Source: Pseudomonas sp. Seg1
Lineage (GTDB): Bacteria > Pseudomonadota > Gammaproteobacteria > Pseudomonadales > Pseudomonadaceae
Length of the DNA stretch: 64,000 bases
Assembly (NCBI RefSeq): GCF_018326005.1
Contig: NZ_AP021903.1
Coordinates: forward strand, 496,001-560,000
Reading direction: 5' to 3'
The position numbers and the translations under genes are program-made. The notes under the pieces were generated by a model that was not told the origin of the DNA, ran no database searches, and saw only the letters and a list, made by a program, of their open reading frames with translations. Each line of letters starts with the position of its first letter. Positions within the stretch are counted from its first letter, which is position 1. Shown in pieces: positions 1 through 11,109 of this stretch.

Positions 1-3000
1 CTGTTCCGTGGCGTGCGGATGATCATTCCGCCTGCATGGCAGAACGTCGAAACCATGGACCCGGATCTGCGTGCGTTCTACGAGTACAACTCGATGCACA
101 TGGAACCGTGGGACGGCCCGGCCGGCGTGGTCATGACCGACGGTCGCTACGCGGTGTGCCTGCTCGACCGTAACGGTCTGCGTCCGGCGCGCTGGGTCAC
201 CACCACCAACGGTTTCATCACTGTTGCTTCGGAAATCGGCGTGTGGAACTACCAGCCCGAAGACGTGATCGCCAAGGGCCGTGTCGGTCCGGGGCAGATC
301 CTCGCCGTGGACACCGAAACCGGGCAGATCCTCGACACTGACGCGATCGACAACCGTCTGAAATCCCGTCATCCGTACAAGCAATGGCTGCGCAAGAATG
401 CCCTGCGCATCCAGGCGACCATGGAAGACAACGACCACGGTTCGGCGTTCTACGACGTCGATCAGCTCAAGCAGTACATGAAGATGTATCAGGTCACGTT
501 CGAAGAGCGTGATCAGGTACTGCGCCCGCTCGGCGAACAAGGCTACGAAGCCGTGGGTTCGATGGGCGATGACACGCCGATGGCCGTGCTGTCCCAGCGT
601 GTGCGCACGCCGTACGACTATTTCCGTCAGCAGTTCGCGCAGGTCACCAACCCGCCGATCGACCCGCTGCGTGAAGCCATCGTGATGTCGCTGGAAATCT
701 GCCTCGGTGCCGAGCGCAACATTTTCCAGGAGTCGCCGGAACACGCCTCGCGCGTGATCCTCAGCTCGCCGGTTATTTCCCCGGCCAAGTGGCGCTCGCT
801 GATGAACCTCGACCGCCCGGGTTTCGAGCGGCAGATCATCGACCTCAACTACGACGAAAGCGTCGGCCTCGAAGCGGCGATCCGCAACGTTGCCGATCAG
901 GCTGAAGAAGCCGTGCGAGCCGGGCGTACCCAGATCGTTCTGAGCGACCGCCATATCGCCCCGGGCAAGCTGCCGATCCACGCCTCGCTGGCCACCGGTG
1001 CGGTCCACCACCGCCTGACCGAAAAAGGCCTGCGCTGCGATTCCAACATCCTCGTTGAAACCGCCACCGCCCGTGACCCGCACCACTTTGCGGTGCTGAT
1101 CGGTTTCGGCGCCTCGGCGGTGTATCCGTTCCTGGCTTATGAAGTGCTGGGTGACCTGATCCGTACCGGTGAAGTGCTGGGCGACCTCTACGAGGTGTTC
1201 AAGAACTACCGCAAAGGCATCACCAAAGGTCTGCTGAAGATTCTGTCGAAGATGGGTATCTCGACCATCGCTTCGTACCGTGGTGCGCAGCTGTTCGAAG
1301 CCATCGGTTTGTCCGAAGAGGTTTGCGACCTGAGCTTCCGTGGCGTGCCGAGCCGCATCAAGGGCGCGCGTTTCGTCGACATCGAAGCCGAGCAGAAAGC
1401 ACTCGCCACCGAAGCCTGGAGCCCGCGCAAGCCGATCCAGCAGGGCGGTCTGCTGAAGTTCGTCCACGGTGGCGAATATCACGCCTACAACCCGGACGTG
1501 GTCAACACCCTGCAAGCCGCTGTGCAGCAGGGCGACTACGCCAAGTTCAAGGAATACACCTCACTGGTGGATAACCGCCCGGTGTCGATGATCCGTGACC
1601 TGCTCAAGGTCAAGACCCTCGACACGCCGCTGGACATCAGTGAAATCGAACCGCTGGAATCGGTGCTCAAGCGCTTCGACTCCGCCGGTATCTCGCTGGG
1701 CGCACTGTCGCCGGAAGCTCACGAAGCCCTGGCCGAAGCCATGAACCGCCTCGGTGCGCGTTCTAACTCCGGCGAAGGCGGCGAAGACCCGGCGCGCTAC
1801 GGCACCATCAAGAGCTCGAAAATCAAGCAGGTCGCGACGGGCCGTTTCGGGGTCACCCCGGAATACCTGGTCAACGCCGAAGTGCTGCAGATCAAGGTCG
1901 CTCAAGGCGCCAAGCCGGGCGAGGGCGGGCAACTGCCGGGCGGTAAAGTCAACGGGCTGATCGCCAAGCTGCGTTACGCAGTGCCGGGCGTGACGCTGAT
2001 TTCGCCACCGCCGCACCACGACATCTATTCGATCGAAGACTTGTCGCAGCTGATTTTCGACCTGAAACAGGTCAACCCGAAGGCGCTGGTCTCGGTGAAA
2101 CTCGTTGCTGAAGCGGGCGTCGGCACCATCGCCGCCGGTGTGGCCAAGGCCTACGCGGACTTGATCACCATCTCCGGCTACGACGGTGGCACCGGTGCTT
2201 CGCCGCTGACCTCGATCAAATACGCGGGCGCACCGTGGGAACTGGGCTTGGCTGAAACCCACCAGACCCTGCGCGGCAATGACCTGCGCGGCAAAGTCCG
2301 GGTGCAGACCGACGGTGGCCTGAAAACCGGCCTCGACGTGATCAAGGCTGCGATTCTCGGCGCCGAAAGCTTCGGCTTCGGTACCGCGCCAATGATCGCC
2401 CTGGGCTGCAAATACCTGCGCATCTGCCACCTGAACAACTGCGCCACCGGCGTCGCGACTCAGAATGAGAAGCTGCGCAAGGATCACTACATCGGCACCG
2501 TCGACATGGTGGTGAATTTCTTCACCTACGTCGCCGAAGAAACCCGTGAGTGGCTGGCCAAGCTCGGCGTGCGCTCCCTCGAAGAGCTGATCGGTCGTAC
2601 CGATCTGCTGGAAATCCTCGAAGGTCAGACCGCCAAGCAACATCACCTGGATCTGACCCCGCTGCTGGGCAGCGATCACATCCCGGCGGACAAACCGCAA
2701 TTCTGCGGCGTTGAGCGCAACCCGCCGTTCGACCAAGGCCTGCTGGCCGAGAAAATGGTCGAGATGGCGACGTCGGCAATCAACGACATGAGCGGCGCCG
2801 AGTTCGATCTGGACATCTGTAACTGCGACCGTTCGATCGGCGCACGGATCTCCGGCGAAATCGCACGCAAGCATGGCAACCAAGGCATGGCGAAAGCGCC
2901 GATCACCTTCCGTTTCAAAGGCACGGCCGGGCAGAGCTTCGGCGTGTGGAACGCCGGCGGCCTGAACATGTATCTGGAAGGTGACGCCAACGACTACGTC

Positions 3001-3552
3001 GGCAAAGGCATGACCGGCGGCAAGCTGGTCATCGTGCCGCCGAAGGGCAGCGTCTATCAGACTCAAAACAGCGCCATCATCGGCAACACCTGCCTGTACG
3101 GCGCCACCGGCGGCAAGCTGTTCGCCGCCGGCACCGCAGGCGAGCGTTTCGCCGTGCGTAACTCCGGTGCCCACACGGTTGTGGAAGGCACTGGCGATCA
3201 CTGCTGCGAGTACATGACCGGTGGTTTCGTCTGCGTTCTGGGCAAGACCGGTTACAACTTCGGCTCTGGCATGACCGGTGGTTTCGCCTACGTGCTCGAT
3301 CAGGACAACACCTTCGTTGACCGGGTCAACCACGAACTGGTGGAAATCCAGCGGATCAGCGGCGAGGCGATGGAAGCCTACCGCAGCCACCTGCAAAACG
3401 TGCTGAACGAGTACGTCGCGGAAACCGACAGCGAGTGGGGTCGTGAGCTCGCCGAAAACCTCGATGACTACCTGCGCCGTTTCTGGCTGGTCAAGCCTAA
3501 GGCTGCCAACCTGAAATCGTTGCTTTCCAGCACTCGTGCCAACCCGCAGTGA
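1..3552 (+). CDS. gltB: glutamate synthase (NADPH) large subunit, 5' end outside window
   Basis: Large subunit of glutamate synthase, which transfers the glutamine amide nitrogen to 2-oxoglutarate. The reading frame is open from base 1, so the gene starts upstream; 1,183 residues are visible of roughly 1,480 usual, and the N-terminal nucleophile cysteine of the amidotransferase domain is missing from view. What is seen: the rest of the glutaminase domain, the central and FMN-binding synthase domains with the glycine-rich stretch near visible residues 590-650, the three cysteines of the 3Fe-4S cluster at visible residues 803, 809 and 814 (spacing C-x5-C-x4-C), and the C-terminal GXGXG beta-helix domain from about residue 950. 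gltD follows after 33 bases and is presumably co-transcribed. Confidence 0.97.
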   Translation: MFRGVRMIIPPAWQNVETMDPDLRAFYEYNSMHMEPWDGPAGVVMTDGRYAVCLLDRNGLRPARWVTTTNGFITVASEIGVWNYQPEDVIAKGRVGPGQILAVDTETGQILDTDAIDNRLKSRHPYKQWLRKNALRIQATMEDNDHGSAFYDVDQLKQYMKMYQVTFEERDQVLRPLGEQGYEAVGSMGDDTPMAVLSQRVRTPYDYFRQQFAQVTNPPIDPLREAIVMSLEICLGAERNIFQESPEHASRVILSSPVISPAKWRSLMNLDRPGFERQIIDLNYDESVGLEAAIRNVADQAEEAVRAGRTQIVLSDRHIAPGKLPIHASLATGAVHHRLTEKGLRCDSNILVETATARDPHHFAVLIGFGASAVYPFLAYEVLGDLIRTGEVLGDLYEVFKNYRKGITKGLLKILSKMGISTIASYRGAQLFEAIGLSEEVCDLSFRGVPSRIKGARFVDIEAEQKALATEAWSPRKPIQQGGLLKFVHGGEYHAYNPDVVNTLQAAVQQGDYAKFKEYTSLVDNRPVSMIRDLLKVKTLDTPLDISEIEPLESVLKRFDSAGISLGALSPEAHEALAEAMNRLGARSNSGEGGEDPARYGTIKSSKIKQVATGRFGVTPEYLVNAEVLQIKVAQGAKPGEGGQLPGGKVNGLIAKLRYAVPGVTLISPPPHHDIYSIEDLSQLIFDLKQVNPKALVSVKLVAEAGVGTIAAGVAKAYADLITISGYDGGTGASPLTSIKYAGAPWELGLAETHQTLRGNDLRGKVRVQTDGGLKTGLDVIKAAILGAESFGFGTAPMIALGCKYLRICHLNNCATGVATQNEKLRKDHYIGTVDMVVNFFTYVAEETREWLAKLGVRSLEELIGRTDLLEILEGQTAKQHHLDLTPLLGSDHIPADKPQFCGVERNPPFDQGLLAEKMVEMATSAINDMSGAEFDLDICNCDRSIGARISGEIARKHGNQGMAKAPITFRFKGTAGQSFGVWNAGGLNMYLEGDANDYVGKGMTGGKLVIVPPKGSVYQTQNSAIIGNTCLYGATGGKLFAAGTAGERFAVRNSGAHTVVEGTGDHCCEYMTGGFVCVLGKTGYNFGSGMTGGFAYVLDQDNTFVDRVNHELVEIQRISGEAMEAYRSHLQNVLNEYVAETDSEWGRELAENLDDYLRRFWLVKPKAANLKSLLSSTRANPQ

Positions 3553-5004
<1,452 letters not shown>

Positions 5005-5032
5005 ACCGCGCCTGACTGACTGCAATGCAATA

Positions 5033-5123
5033 CCTGTGGGAGCTGGCTTGCCAGCGATGCAGACACCTCGGTTTCTCAGTCAGACCGAGGTGATGCTATC
5101 GCTGGCAAGCCAGCTCCCACAGG
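5033..5123. repeat. REPIN, type A (inverted pair of REP sequences)
   Basis: Two near-identical arms in opposite orientation: cctgtgggagctggcttgcc and its complement at 5104-5123, each with a palindromic core (GCTGGCTTGCCAGC). The spacer contains a second inverted repeat (acctcgg/ccgaggt). The same element recurs at 26538-26631. It sits in the gltD-hemE gap, where REPINs commonly end or stabilise transcripts. Confidence 0.85.
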
Positions 5124-5253
5124 TGTTTTTGGGGGCTGCAAATTCTGCATTCCAGCGCAATAAATTGACCCGATAGACAAAAGGCTGACCTGTATCCGTG
5201 CCTTTTGCGTCGCGCTCTGAGAAAATGCCCGCACTTTTTTTCCGGATGCCGAC

Positions 5254-6321
5254 ATGACTGCCCTGAAGAACGACCGTTTCCTCCGCGCCCTGCTCAAGCA
5301 ACCCGTTGACGTCACCCCCGTGTGGATGATGCGCCAGGCCGGCCGCTACTTGCCGGAATACCGCGCCAGCCGTGCCCACGCCGGTGATTTCATGAGCCTG
5401 TGCATGAATCCGGAGTTCGCTTGCGAAGTCACCCTGCAACCGCTCGACCGCTATCCGCAACTGGACGCGGCGATCCTGTTTTCCGACATCCTCACCATCC
5501 CCGACGCGATGGGCCAAGGCCTGTACTTCGAGACCGGTGAAGGCCCGCGTTTCAAGAAAGTCGTCAGCACCCTGGCTGATATCGAAGCCTTACCGATTCC
5601 TGACCCGCACAAAGACCTCGGCTACGTGATGGATGCGGTCAGCACCATCCGTCGCGAACTGAACGGCCGTGTGCCGCTGATCGGTTTCTCCGGCAGCCCG
5701 TGGACCCTGGCGACCTACATGGTCGAAGGCGGCTCGTCGAAAGACTTCCGCAAGACCAAGGCGATGCTCTACGACAACCCGCAAGCCATGCACCTGCTTT
5801 TGGACAAGCTGGCGCAGTCGGTGACTTCGTACCTCAACGGCCAGATCATGGCCGGCGCGCAAGCGGTGCAGATCTTCGACACGTGGGGCGGCAATCTGTC
5901 GGCGGCGGCGTATCAGGAATTCTCCCTGGCCTACATGAAGAAAATCGTCAGCGGTTTGATCCGCGAAAACGACGGTCGCAAGGTGCCGGTGATCCTGTTC
6001 ACCAAGAACGGCGGCCTGTGGCTGGAAAGCATCGCCGAGGCTGGTGCCGATGCACTGGGCCTGGACTGGACCTGCGATATCGGCAACGCCCGCGCCCGCG
6101 TCGGCGACAAGGTCGCGCTGCAAGGTAACATGGACCCGACCGTGCTCTACGCCAAACCGGAAGCGATCCGCACCGAAGTCGGGCGCATCCTGGCCAGCTA
6201 CGGCAAGGGCAGCGGCCACGTATTCAACCTCGGCCACGGCATCACGCCTGAGGTTGATCCGGAACACGCCGGTGCGTTCCTGCGCGCGGTGCATGAGCTG
6301 TCGGCGCAGTATCACGAATAA
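5254..6321 (+). CDS. hemE: uroporphyrinogen III decarboxylase
   Basis: A cytoplasmic enzyme of haem synthesis that removes four acetate carboxyls from uroporphyrinogen III to give coproporphyrinogen III. The 355 residues match the family length. The N-terminal signature [12 protein letters not shown] (near residue 24) and [13 protein letters not shown] (near residue 145) are the two hallmark motifs; the aspartate in [11 protein letters not shown] is the expected catalytic residue. The downstream end GNMDPTVLY and [14 protein letters not shown] are also conserved. It lies alone between the type A REPIN and a strong terminator, so it is probably monocistronic. Confidence 0.97.
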   Translation: MTALKNDRFLRALLKQPVDVTPVWMMRQAGRYLPEYRASRAHAGDFMSLCMNPEFACEVTLQPLDRYPQLDAAILFSDILTIPDAMGQGLYFETGEGPRFKKVVSTLADIEALPIPDPHKDLGYVMDAVSTIRRELNGRVPLIGFSGSPWTLATYMVEGGSSKDFRKTKAMLYDNPQAMHLLLDKLAQSVTSYLNGQIMAGAQAVQIFDTWGGNLSAAAYQEFSLAYMKKIVSGLIRENDGRKVPVILFTKNGGLWLESIAEAGADALGLDWTCDIGNARARVGDKVALQGNMDPTVLYAKPEAIRTEVGRILASYGKGSGHVFNLGHGITPEVDPEHAGAFLRAVHELSAQYHE

Positions 6322-6338
6322 CTCAGCGACGGCAGTAC

Positions 6339-6378
6339 AAAAAAACCTGTCCCGTGTCATGCGGGGCAGGTTTTTTTT
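6339..6378 (+). terminator. intrinsic terminator of hemE
   Basis: An A-run, then CCTGTCCCG paired with CGGGGCAGG (one G-T wobble) across a six-base loop, followed by eight T (6371-6378). This is a textbook rho-independent terminator 18 bases after the hemE stop. The A-run makes it potentially two-way. Confidence 0.9.
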
Positions 6379-6556
6379 GCCGTTTAGAAAGCTTTAGGTT
6401 AATAGTTTCTTATTGTAAGAATTTTTTATTTAGTTGTCGGATTAGTTCCCGTGGCGACTATTCCTGCCGAACCCGGTGATTACTCCTACATAGAACTTTT
6501 AACTATCCACGTAAGGTTTCAGGCGTGTGTCCGGCATGGCGTCGAGCACCGTATTA

Positions 6557-6600
6557 GAGCCTGGCGTCGCGCCAGGCTCGCTTATTTGATATGAGCCTGG
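6557..6600 (+). promoter_or_regulatory. gbpA leader with two mutually exclusive hairpins
   Basis: GAGCCTGGCG (6557-6566) pairs perfectly with CGCCAGGCTC (6570-6579) over a three-base loop. A second copy of GAGCCTGG at 6593-6600 can pair instead with CCAGGCTC (6572-6579). The second copy ends seven bases before the gbpA start codon, where the Shine-Dalgarno would lie. Structure is seen directly; a regulatory role is inferred. Confidence 0.45.
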
Positions 6601-6607
6601 AATAACA

Positions 6608-8074
6608 ATGAAAAAATCAATTTTCCGGAGGAGTGCATTGGCAACGTGCACTTCTTCGCTACTCTTGCTGTCGGGCATGCTGGGTTCTTCCGGCGCTGCG
6701 GCCCACGGTTATGTGGAGTTCCCTCCATCGCGCGCTTTTCTCTGTCAGAAGGGAATGAACACCGGTTGTGGTGGTGCTCAATATGAACCGCAAAGTGTTG
6801 GCGAAACCTTTCAGGGCTTTCCGGCCGGCGTCGGCGGCGCGGAGGGCCAAGGACCGATCGATGGCAAAATCGCCAGTGGCGGACACGAGTTGTTTTCTGC
6901 CGTGGACGTGCAGTCCGCCACACGCTGGCAGCTCACCGACATCAAAGAGCGCACTCAGGATTTCCAGTGGCATTACGAAGCTCCACATCCGGTGGCCAAG
7001 CACGAGTATTTCATTACCCGTAATGGCTGGAACCCGAATGAATCGCTGAAACGCAGTTCTTTTGAGAGCACGCCTTTTTGTCAGGTCGCGGGTGACTTCC
7101 AGATGCCGGTTCCCGGCACCAAGCACCGTTGCAGCATTCCCGAAGACAAAAACGGCCACCACGTCATCCTCGCCATTTGGAGCGTGGGCGATACCAAGAT
7201 GGCGTTCCACAGCGTCGCTGACGTCAACATCCTTGCCGAAGCCGTTCTGCCGGGTGGCTGGTCTGCTGTCGGCGCCATCGCTGCATCGACGCCACTGCTG
7301 GCTGGCGACAAGGTCAAGGCCCGTGCCTTTACCGCTTCCGGTGAAAATCCGTCCTACAGCGTTGAAATTTCGATCGACACTGCGCAAGACGCCGAGGCGC
7401 ACAACTGGTCGTTCAAACTCGCCGAGCAGATCAACAAGACACACACCCTGATCCGCGCTGGCGTGCGTGATGAAAACGGCAACATCGAAGCGATCCGCGG
7501 CAGCAACACGTTGTACGCGCAAAAAGAAAGCGGCGTCGTCCGCTACGAAGTGCAGTTACTGATGAAAGAGGACGCCGACGCCCGCCTGTCGGTGGCCTCG
7601 CAACAAGCGGAATATGTACTCGACAAAGGCAAAACCAAAGTCGACTTCAGCCTGATGTCCAACCGCAAAATGAACGTCGAAGCCAACCTGTTCAACGAGC
7701 AGAACAAACTGGTCGGCACCACCACCGCACAAGCGGACAGCGGCGCAACCTGGCTGACCATGGACATCCGCAGCAATCCCGGCCCGCACACTCTGACCCT
7801 GGTCGGCACCACGCTGGATGGTCGCACCACCCGTCAGGACACCCAGCCTGTCAACGTCACCGGTGAAGGCGCTGGCGCCGATTACGACTTCCTGTTCCCT
7901 GAAGGCCTTAGCGACTACACCGCCGGCACCAAGGTACTGCAGCCGAAAACCAACGAGGTCTTCGAGTGCAAGCCATTCCCGGCTTCTGGCTATTGCAAGC
8001 AGTACAAACCTGAGGCGAACGGTTTTGAACCGGGCGTGGGCGAACACTCGCATGCGGCGTGGAACAAGCTCTAA
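6608..8074 (+). CDS. gbpA: secreted chitin-binding lytic polysaccharide monooxygenase (GbpA-like, AA10)
   Basis: A copper enzyme that oxidatively cleaves crystalline chitin and binds N-acetylglucosamine surfaces. A signal peptide with a long hydrophobic stretch ends at AAA-H, so His33 becomes the mature N terminus, one half of the copper histidine brace; His127 (in APHPVAKH) aligns by eye with the second brace histidine of Vibrio GbpA. The AA10 domain runs to about residue 210 and includes NWNPN-like GWNPNES and the C-terminal FHSVADV strand. Two further beta domains and a small C-terminal module with two cysteines (ECKPFP, GYCKQY, resembling CBM73) complete 488 residues, the GbpA architecture. 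Such proteins leave by type II secretion, and a gsp operon follows 630 bases downstream. Confidence 0.92.
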   Translation: MKKSIFRRSALATCTSSLLLLSGMLGSSGAAAHGYVEFPPSRAFLCQKGMNTGCGGAQYEPQSVGETFQGFPAGVGGAEGQGPIDGKIASGGHELFSAVDVQSATRWQLTDIKERTQDFQWHYEAPHPVAKHEYFITRNGWNPNESLKRSSFESTPFCQVAGDFQMPVPGTKHRCSIPEDKNGHHVILAIWSVGDTKMAFHSVADVNILAEAVLPGGWSAVGAIAASTPLLAGDKVKARAFTASGENPSYSVEISIDTAQDAEAHNWSFKLAEQINKTHTLIRAGVRDENGNIEAIRGSNTLYAQKESGVVRYEVQLLMKEDADARLSVASQQAEYVLDKGKTKVDFSLMSNRKMNVEANLFNEQNKLVGTTTAQADSGATWLTMDIRSNPGPHTLTLVGTTLDGRTTRQDTQPVNVTGEGAGADYDFLFPEGLSDYTAGTKVLQPKTNEVFECKPFPASGYCKQYKPEANGFEPGVGEHSHAAWNKL

Positions 8075-8096
8075 GGCTCCTCCCGTGTAATTACGT

Positions 8097-8119
8097 CAGA
8101 CGACCGTCCAGGTCGTCTG
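8097..8119 (+). terminator. hairpin after gbpA
   Basis: A perfect nine-base stem (CAGACGACC/GGTCGTCTG) with loop gtcca, 22 bases after the gbpA stop. It lacks a T-run, so it may be a leaky terminator or a 3'-end stabiliser, leaving open whether the b561 and gsp genes are partly transcribed from gbpA. Confidence 0.5.
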
Positions 8120-8148
8120 ATCGGTGGTGGTTTTCAGGGGCGATTCAA

Positions 8149-8697
8149 ATGGCGCTTTCGGTTTATTCCAAGCAACAAATACTGCTGCACTGGGTGTCGG
8201 CAGCTGTAATCCTGTGGACGCTGGTCACCGGGTTTTATGTGGCTAACGTCAACGTGGCCAACGACACCAAACAATGGGTGGCCGGGGTCAATGTGTCGCT
8301 GACCACGCTGTTCATTCCGGTGTTCTGCTGGCGGCTGGTGGTGTTTATCAGCCATCTGCGACATGAACGCATGTCGCAGTTTTCTTCGGCAAAAATGCTT
8401 GCGATGTTTGTCCATCGGCTGATCTATCTGTTGGTGGCCGTGGTGCTGTTGAGCGGGGTGCTGATGATGGATCGGCCGATCCCTGTATTTGGCCTGCTCG
8501 AATTCCCCCAGCCGCTGGACGATGTGGCGCTGACTGACGGCTTTTTCGTGCTGCACATCTGGGCCTGCACGGCGCTGGCGGTGCTGGTGGCGATGCACAT
8601 TGGCGCGGTGATTCTGCACGAGCTGCGCGGTTATCGCGTACTGCGGCGCATGTCGTGGCGCTCGCGCGTTCGCCAGGCGTGCGGGCGCATCGGATGA
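8149..8697 (+). CDS. cytochrome b561-like integral membrane protein
   Basis: 182 residues with four predicted membrane helices in the layout of bacterial di-haem cytochrome b561. Candidate haem-ligand histidines lie in ILLHWVS (residue 14), MFVHRLIY, FVLHIW and AMHIGAV. The ATG at 8149 is preferred to the longer upstream frame because it is preceded by AGGGGC and begins with the usual short cytoplasmic segment (YSKQQILLHW). Family members shuttle electrons between quinones and periplasmic acceptors. It sits between the LPMO gene and gspC (7 bases from gspC), so it is probably co-transcribed with the secretion genes. A role in reducing the LPMO copper is only a hypothesis. Confidence 0.8.
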   Translation: MALSVYSKQQILLHWVSAAVILWTLVTGFYVANVNVANDTKQWVAGVNVSLTTLFIPVFCWRLVVFISHLRHERMSQFSSAKMLAMFVHRLIYLLVAVVLLSGVLMMDRPIPVFGLLEFPQPLDDVALTDGFFVLHIWACTALAVLVAMHIGAVILHELRGYRVLRRMSWRSRVRQACGRIG

Positions 8698-8704
8698 GCC
8701 GTCA

Positions 8705-9211
8705 GTGAGACTTTTATCGCTGTCGGGACTGTGGGCGCTGCCGTTCGCGTGTGCCGCGTTTCTCGCTTGGCAGGAATGGACATTTCGCAGTGCGCAACGT
8801 CTGCCGGCACCGGTCGCTGTGCCGCTGCCGGCATCGCCCGCGCTGGCGCCGTTGAACACCGCAGCAGTGGCGACGGTGTTCGGGCTCGCTGCGCCAACCG
8901 CACTTCGGCCAAGCGCCGAGTCGTTGACTCTGCAAGCGACTTTCGCCGTCGACAGTGGTTTGTCGAAAGCCCTGATAAGCGTTGCTCAAGGGGCGCGGTT
9001 ATATCGGGTAGGCGATGACTTGCCGGGCGGCAGCGTGCTGCGTCGGGTCGAGGCGCAACATGTGGCGCTGTGGAACAAGGGCCGGGAGGAATCGTTGCCT
9101 CTCGCACCTTCTGCCAGTGCGTTTCTCAAGCGTTTGCCCGCATCCACCGAGGCAGACCCCGCTGGCATTTCCGCCCGTTTTCTACGCCCGCTCGCCGGGC
9201 AGTCAGAGTGA
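8705..9211 (+). CDS. gspC: type II secretion protein GspC-like (inner-membrane clamp)
   Basis: 168 residues starting at GTG seven bases after the b561 stop. One N-terminal membrane helix is followed by a proline/alanine-rich linker and a homology-region-like beta domain (from about residue 55: VATVFGLAAPTAL through GARLYRVGDDLPGGSVLRRV). This is the GspC layout: the HR domain contacts the secretin GspD across the periplasm. It ends without a PDZ or coiled-coil domain, like short Pseudomonas XcpP-type proteins. Position at the head of a gspD-M run supports the call; sequence identity alone is weak. Confidence 0.82.
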   Translation: MRLLSLSGLWALPFACAAFLAWQEWTFRSAQRLPAPVAVPLPASPALAPLNTAAVATVFGLAAPTALRPSAESLTLQATFAVDSGLSKALISVAQGARLYRVGDDLPGGSVLRRVEAQHVALWNKGREESLPLAPSASAFLKRLPASTEADPAGISARFLRPLAGQSE

Positions 9212-9219
9212 TCACATTG

Positions 9220-11109
9220 ATGAACAGCTTGATTGGCGCGCAAGCCTTGCGCGCCCTGTTGGTTTGCGCCGTGTTGGTGATACCGCTCCTCAATCGCCCA
9301 GTGCACGCCGGGGAACAGCGCTGGCAGTTGGCGATGAATCAGGCCGAACTGCGCGACATCGTCGAAGAGATCTCGGCGATTCTCGGCACCACCGTGGTGC
9401 TCGACCCGCGCGTCTCGGGACGCATTACCGTCATGTCCCGTCAGGCGCTGGATCGCGAAGGCGTACGGCGCTTGTTCTACTCGGTGCTGGACGCGCACAA
9501 CTTCACGGTGATCGATGAGGGCGACCGCATCCTCATTACCCCGGTGGCAGACGTGAAAACCCGTGCTGGACAGGCTGCCAGTGAGCGCGTCACCCCCGCG
9601 CAATTCATTACCCAGGTTATCGAACTCAATACCAGCAGCGCTGCCGATCTCGCCGCGCTGATCCGCCCGTTGGTGTCGGCCAATGGCTACCTTGGCCCAT
9701 CCGTTTCGGCCAACGCTTTGGTAATCACTGACACCAGCGCCAACGTCAAACGCATTAGCCAGGTGGTGCGCCAACTCGACGCGGGGCAGCAGGATCAGCA
9801 TACAGTGGTGTCGCTGCGCTTTGCTCAGGCCAGTGATATCGCCACGGTGATCGAGTCCTCATTGGGCAAGCGCAATGCTGACTCGCTCATTCAGGTGCTG
9901 GCCGATGTCAGAACCAACCGCTTGATCGTCATCGGCCCGCTCGCCGTGCGCCAGCGCTTGACCGAGCTGATTCGCCAACTCGATGTCCCCGCCACCGCCA
10001 GCCTCGATACCGCGCGGGTGATTCGTTTGCGCCATAGCGACGCCAAGCAGTTGGCGCAGGTGCTGGAAAGCATGGGCCAGAATCGCAAGGCGCCGGCGGC
10101 CCTCAACGGCAGGGACGCAGCTGCTGCGACGCCGTTCATGCTCAAGGCCGACGAAAGCCAGAATGCGCTGGTGCTGATTGCCGAACCGGCTCAGGTCCGA
10201 ACCATCGAGAACATCGTCCGCGAGCTGGATCAGCCGCGTGCGCAGGTGCTGATCCACGCCGCTATCGTCGAAATCTCCGGCGATATCGCCGATGCCGTGG
10301 GCGTGCAGTGGGGTTTGAACACCGGCGACGCGAAAGGCTTTATCAACTTCCCCGGCACCGACATTCCCATTGTCGGCGGACTGAAGTTCGACGAGAAAAA
10401 ATCGGCGCCCGACGGTGCGATTCTGCAATTGGGCGGCGACCGTTTCGGCGCGTTGATTTCGGCACTGGCGAGCAACACGCGGAGCAATCTGCTGTCCACG
10501 CCGAGCCTGCTGACCCTGGATAATCAGCAAGCGGAAATCATTGTCGGGCAGAACGTGCCGTTCAAGACCGGATCCTACTCTACCAACAGCAGCGGGGCGG
10601 ATAACCCGTTCACCACGGTCGAACGCAAAGACGTCGGCATCAGCCTGAAAATCAAACCGTATATCAACGAGGGTGCGACCCTGCGTCTGGAAGTCGAGCA
10701 GGAAGTCTCGGACATCGCGCCTTCAGTAACAGGCATCGACTCCTCGGATCTGATCACTAACAAGCGCGCCCTGAAAAGCACGATTCTCGTCGACGACGGC
10801 GAAATCATCGTCATTGGCGGGCTGATCCGCGACAGCGTGCGCACGCAGAAAAGCGGTGTGCCGTTGCTGCGCGATATTCCGTATCTCGGCGCGCTGTTTC
10901 GCTGGAGTCGCGACACCCAGACCAAAAGCAATCTGATGGTGTTCCTGCGCCCGACCATCGTCCGCAGCCGTGAGGGTCTCTCGGGCATCAGTCAGCAGCG
11001 CTACAACACTTTGCGCGACCTGAGTCAGCCAAAGGCCGGGGAGAGCAACTCGCTATTGCTGCCGGCCGAAGCGCGACAGTTGTTTGAGCCGGCAACGGTG
11101 GCGCCATGA
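9220..11109 (+). CDS. gspD: type II secretion secretin GspD
   Basis: The outer-membrane channel of the type II system. A signal peptide ends near PVHA-G. An N0 domain (WQLAMNQAELRDIVEEIS), three N1-N3 repeats, and the C-terminal secretin domain follow (VPFKTGSY, the VERKDVGISLKIKP strand, and the IIVIGGLIRD and KSNLMVFLRPTIV strands). The open frame runs back into gspC; ATG 9220 is chosen because it gives a proper signal peptide, and GTG 9208, overlapping the gspC stop, is an equal alternative. The stop overlaps the gspE ATG (ATGA). Confidence 0.95.
   Translation: MNSLIGAQALRALLVCAVLVIPLLNRPVHAGEQRWQLAMNQAELRDIVEEISAILGTTVVLDPRVSGRITVMSRQALDREGVRRLFYSVLDAHNFTVIDEGDRILITPVADVKTRAGQAASERVTPAQFITQVIELNTSSAADLAALIRPLVSANGYLGPSVSANALVITDTSANVKRISQVVRQLDAGQQDQHTVVSLRFAQASDIATVIESSLGKRNADSLIQVLADVRTNRLIVIGPLAVRQRLTELIRQLDVPATASLDTARVIRLRHSDAKQLAQVLESMGQNRKAPAALNGRDAAAATPFMLKADESQNALVLIAEPAQVRTIENIVRELDQPRAQVLIHAAIVEISGDIADAVGVQWGLNTGDAKGFINFPGTDIPIVGGLKFDEKKSAPDGAILQLGGDRFGALISALASNTRSNLLSTPSLLTLDNQQAEIIVGQNVPFKTGSYSTNSSGADNPFTTVERKDVGISLKIKPYINEGATLRLEVEQEVSDIAPSVTGIDSSDLITNKRALKSTILVDDGEIIVIGGLIRDSVRTQKSGVPLLRDIPYLGALFRWSRDTQTKSNLMVFLRPTIVRSREGLSGISQQRYNTLRDLSQPKAGESNSLLLPAEARQLFEPATVAP

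Noticed and set aside
1561..3396. 611-codon minus-strand frame inside gltB, and similar frames opposite gltD, selO/mscK, the first chemoreceptor and putP
   Set aside because: Antisense shadows of firmly identified genes.
5033..5123. REPINs as insertion sequences or attachment sites
   Set aside because: They encode nothing, have no target duplications visible, and recur as the usual short inverted REP pairs.
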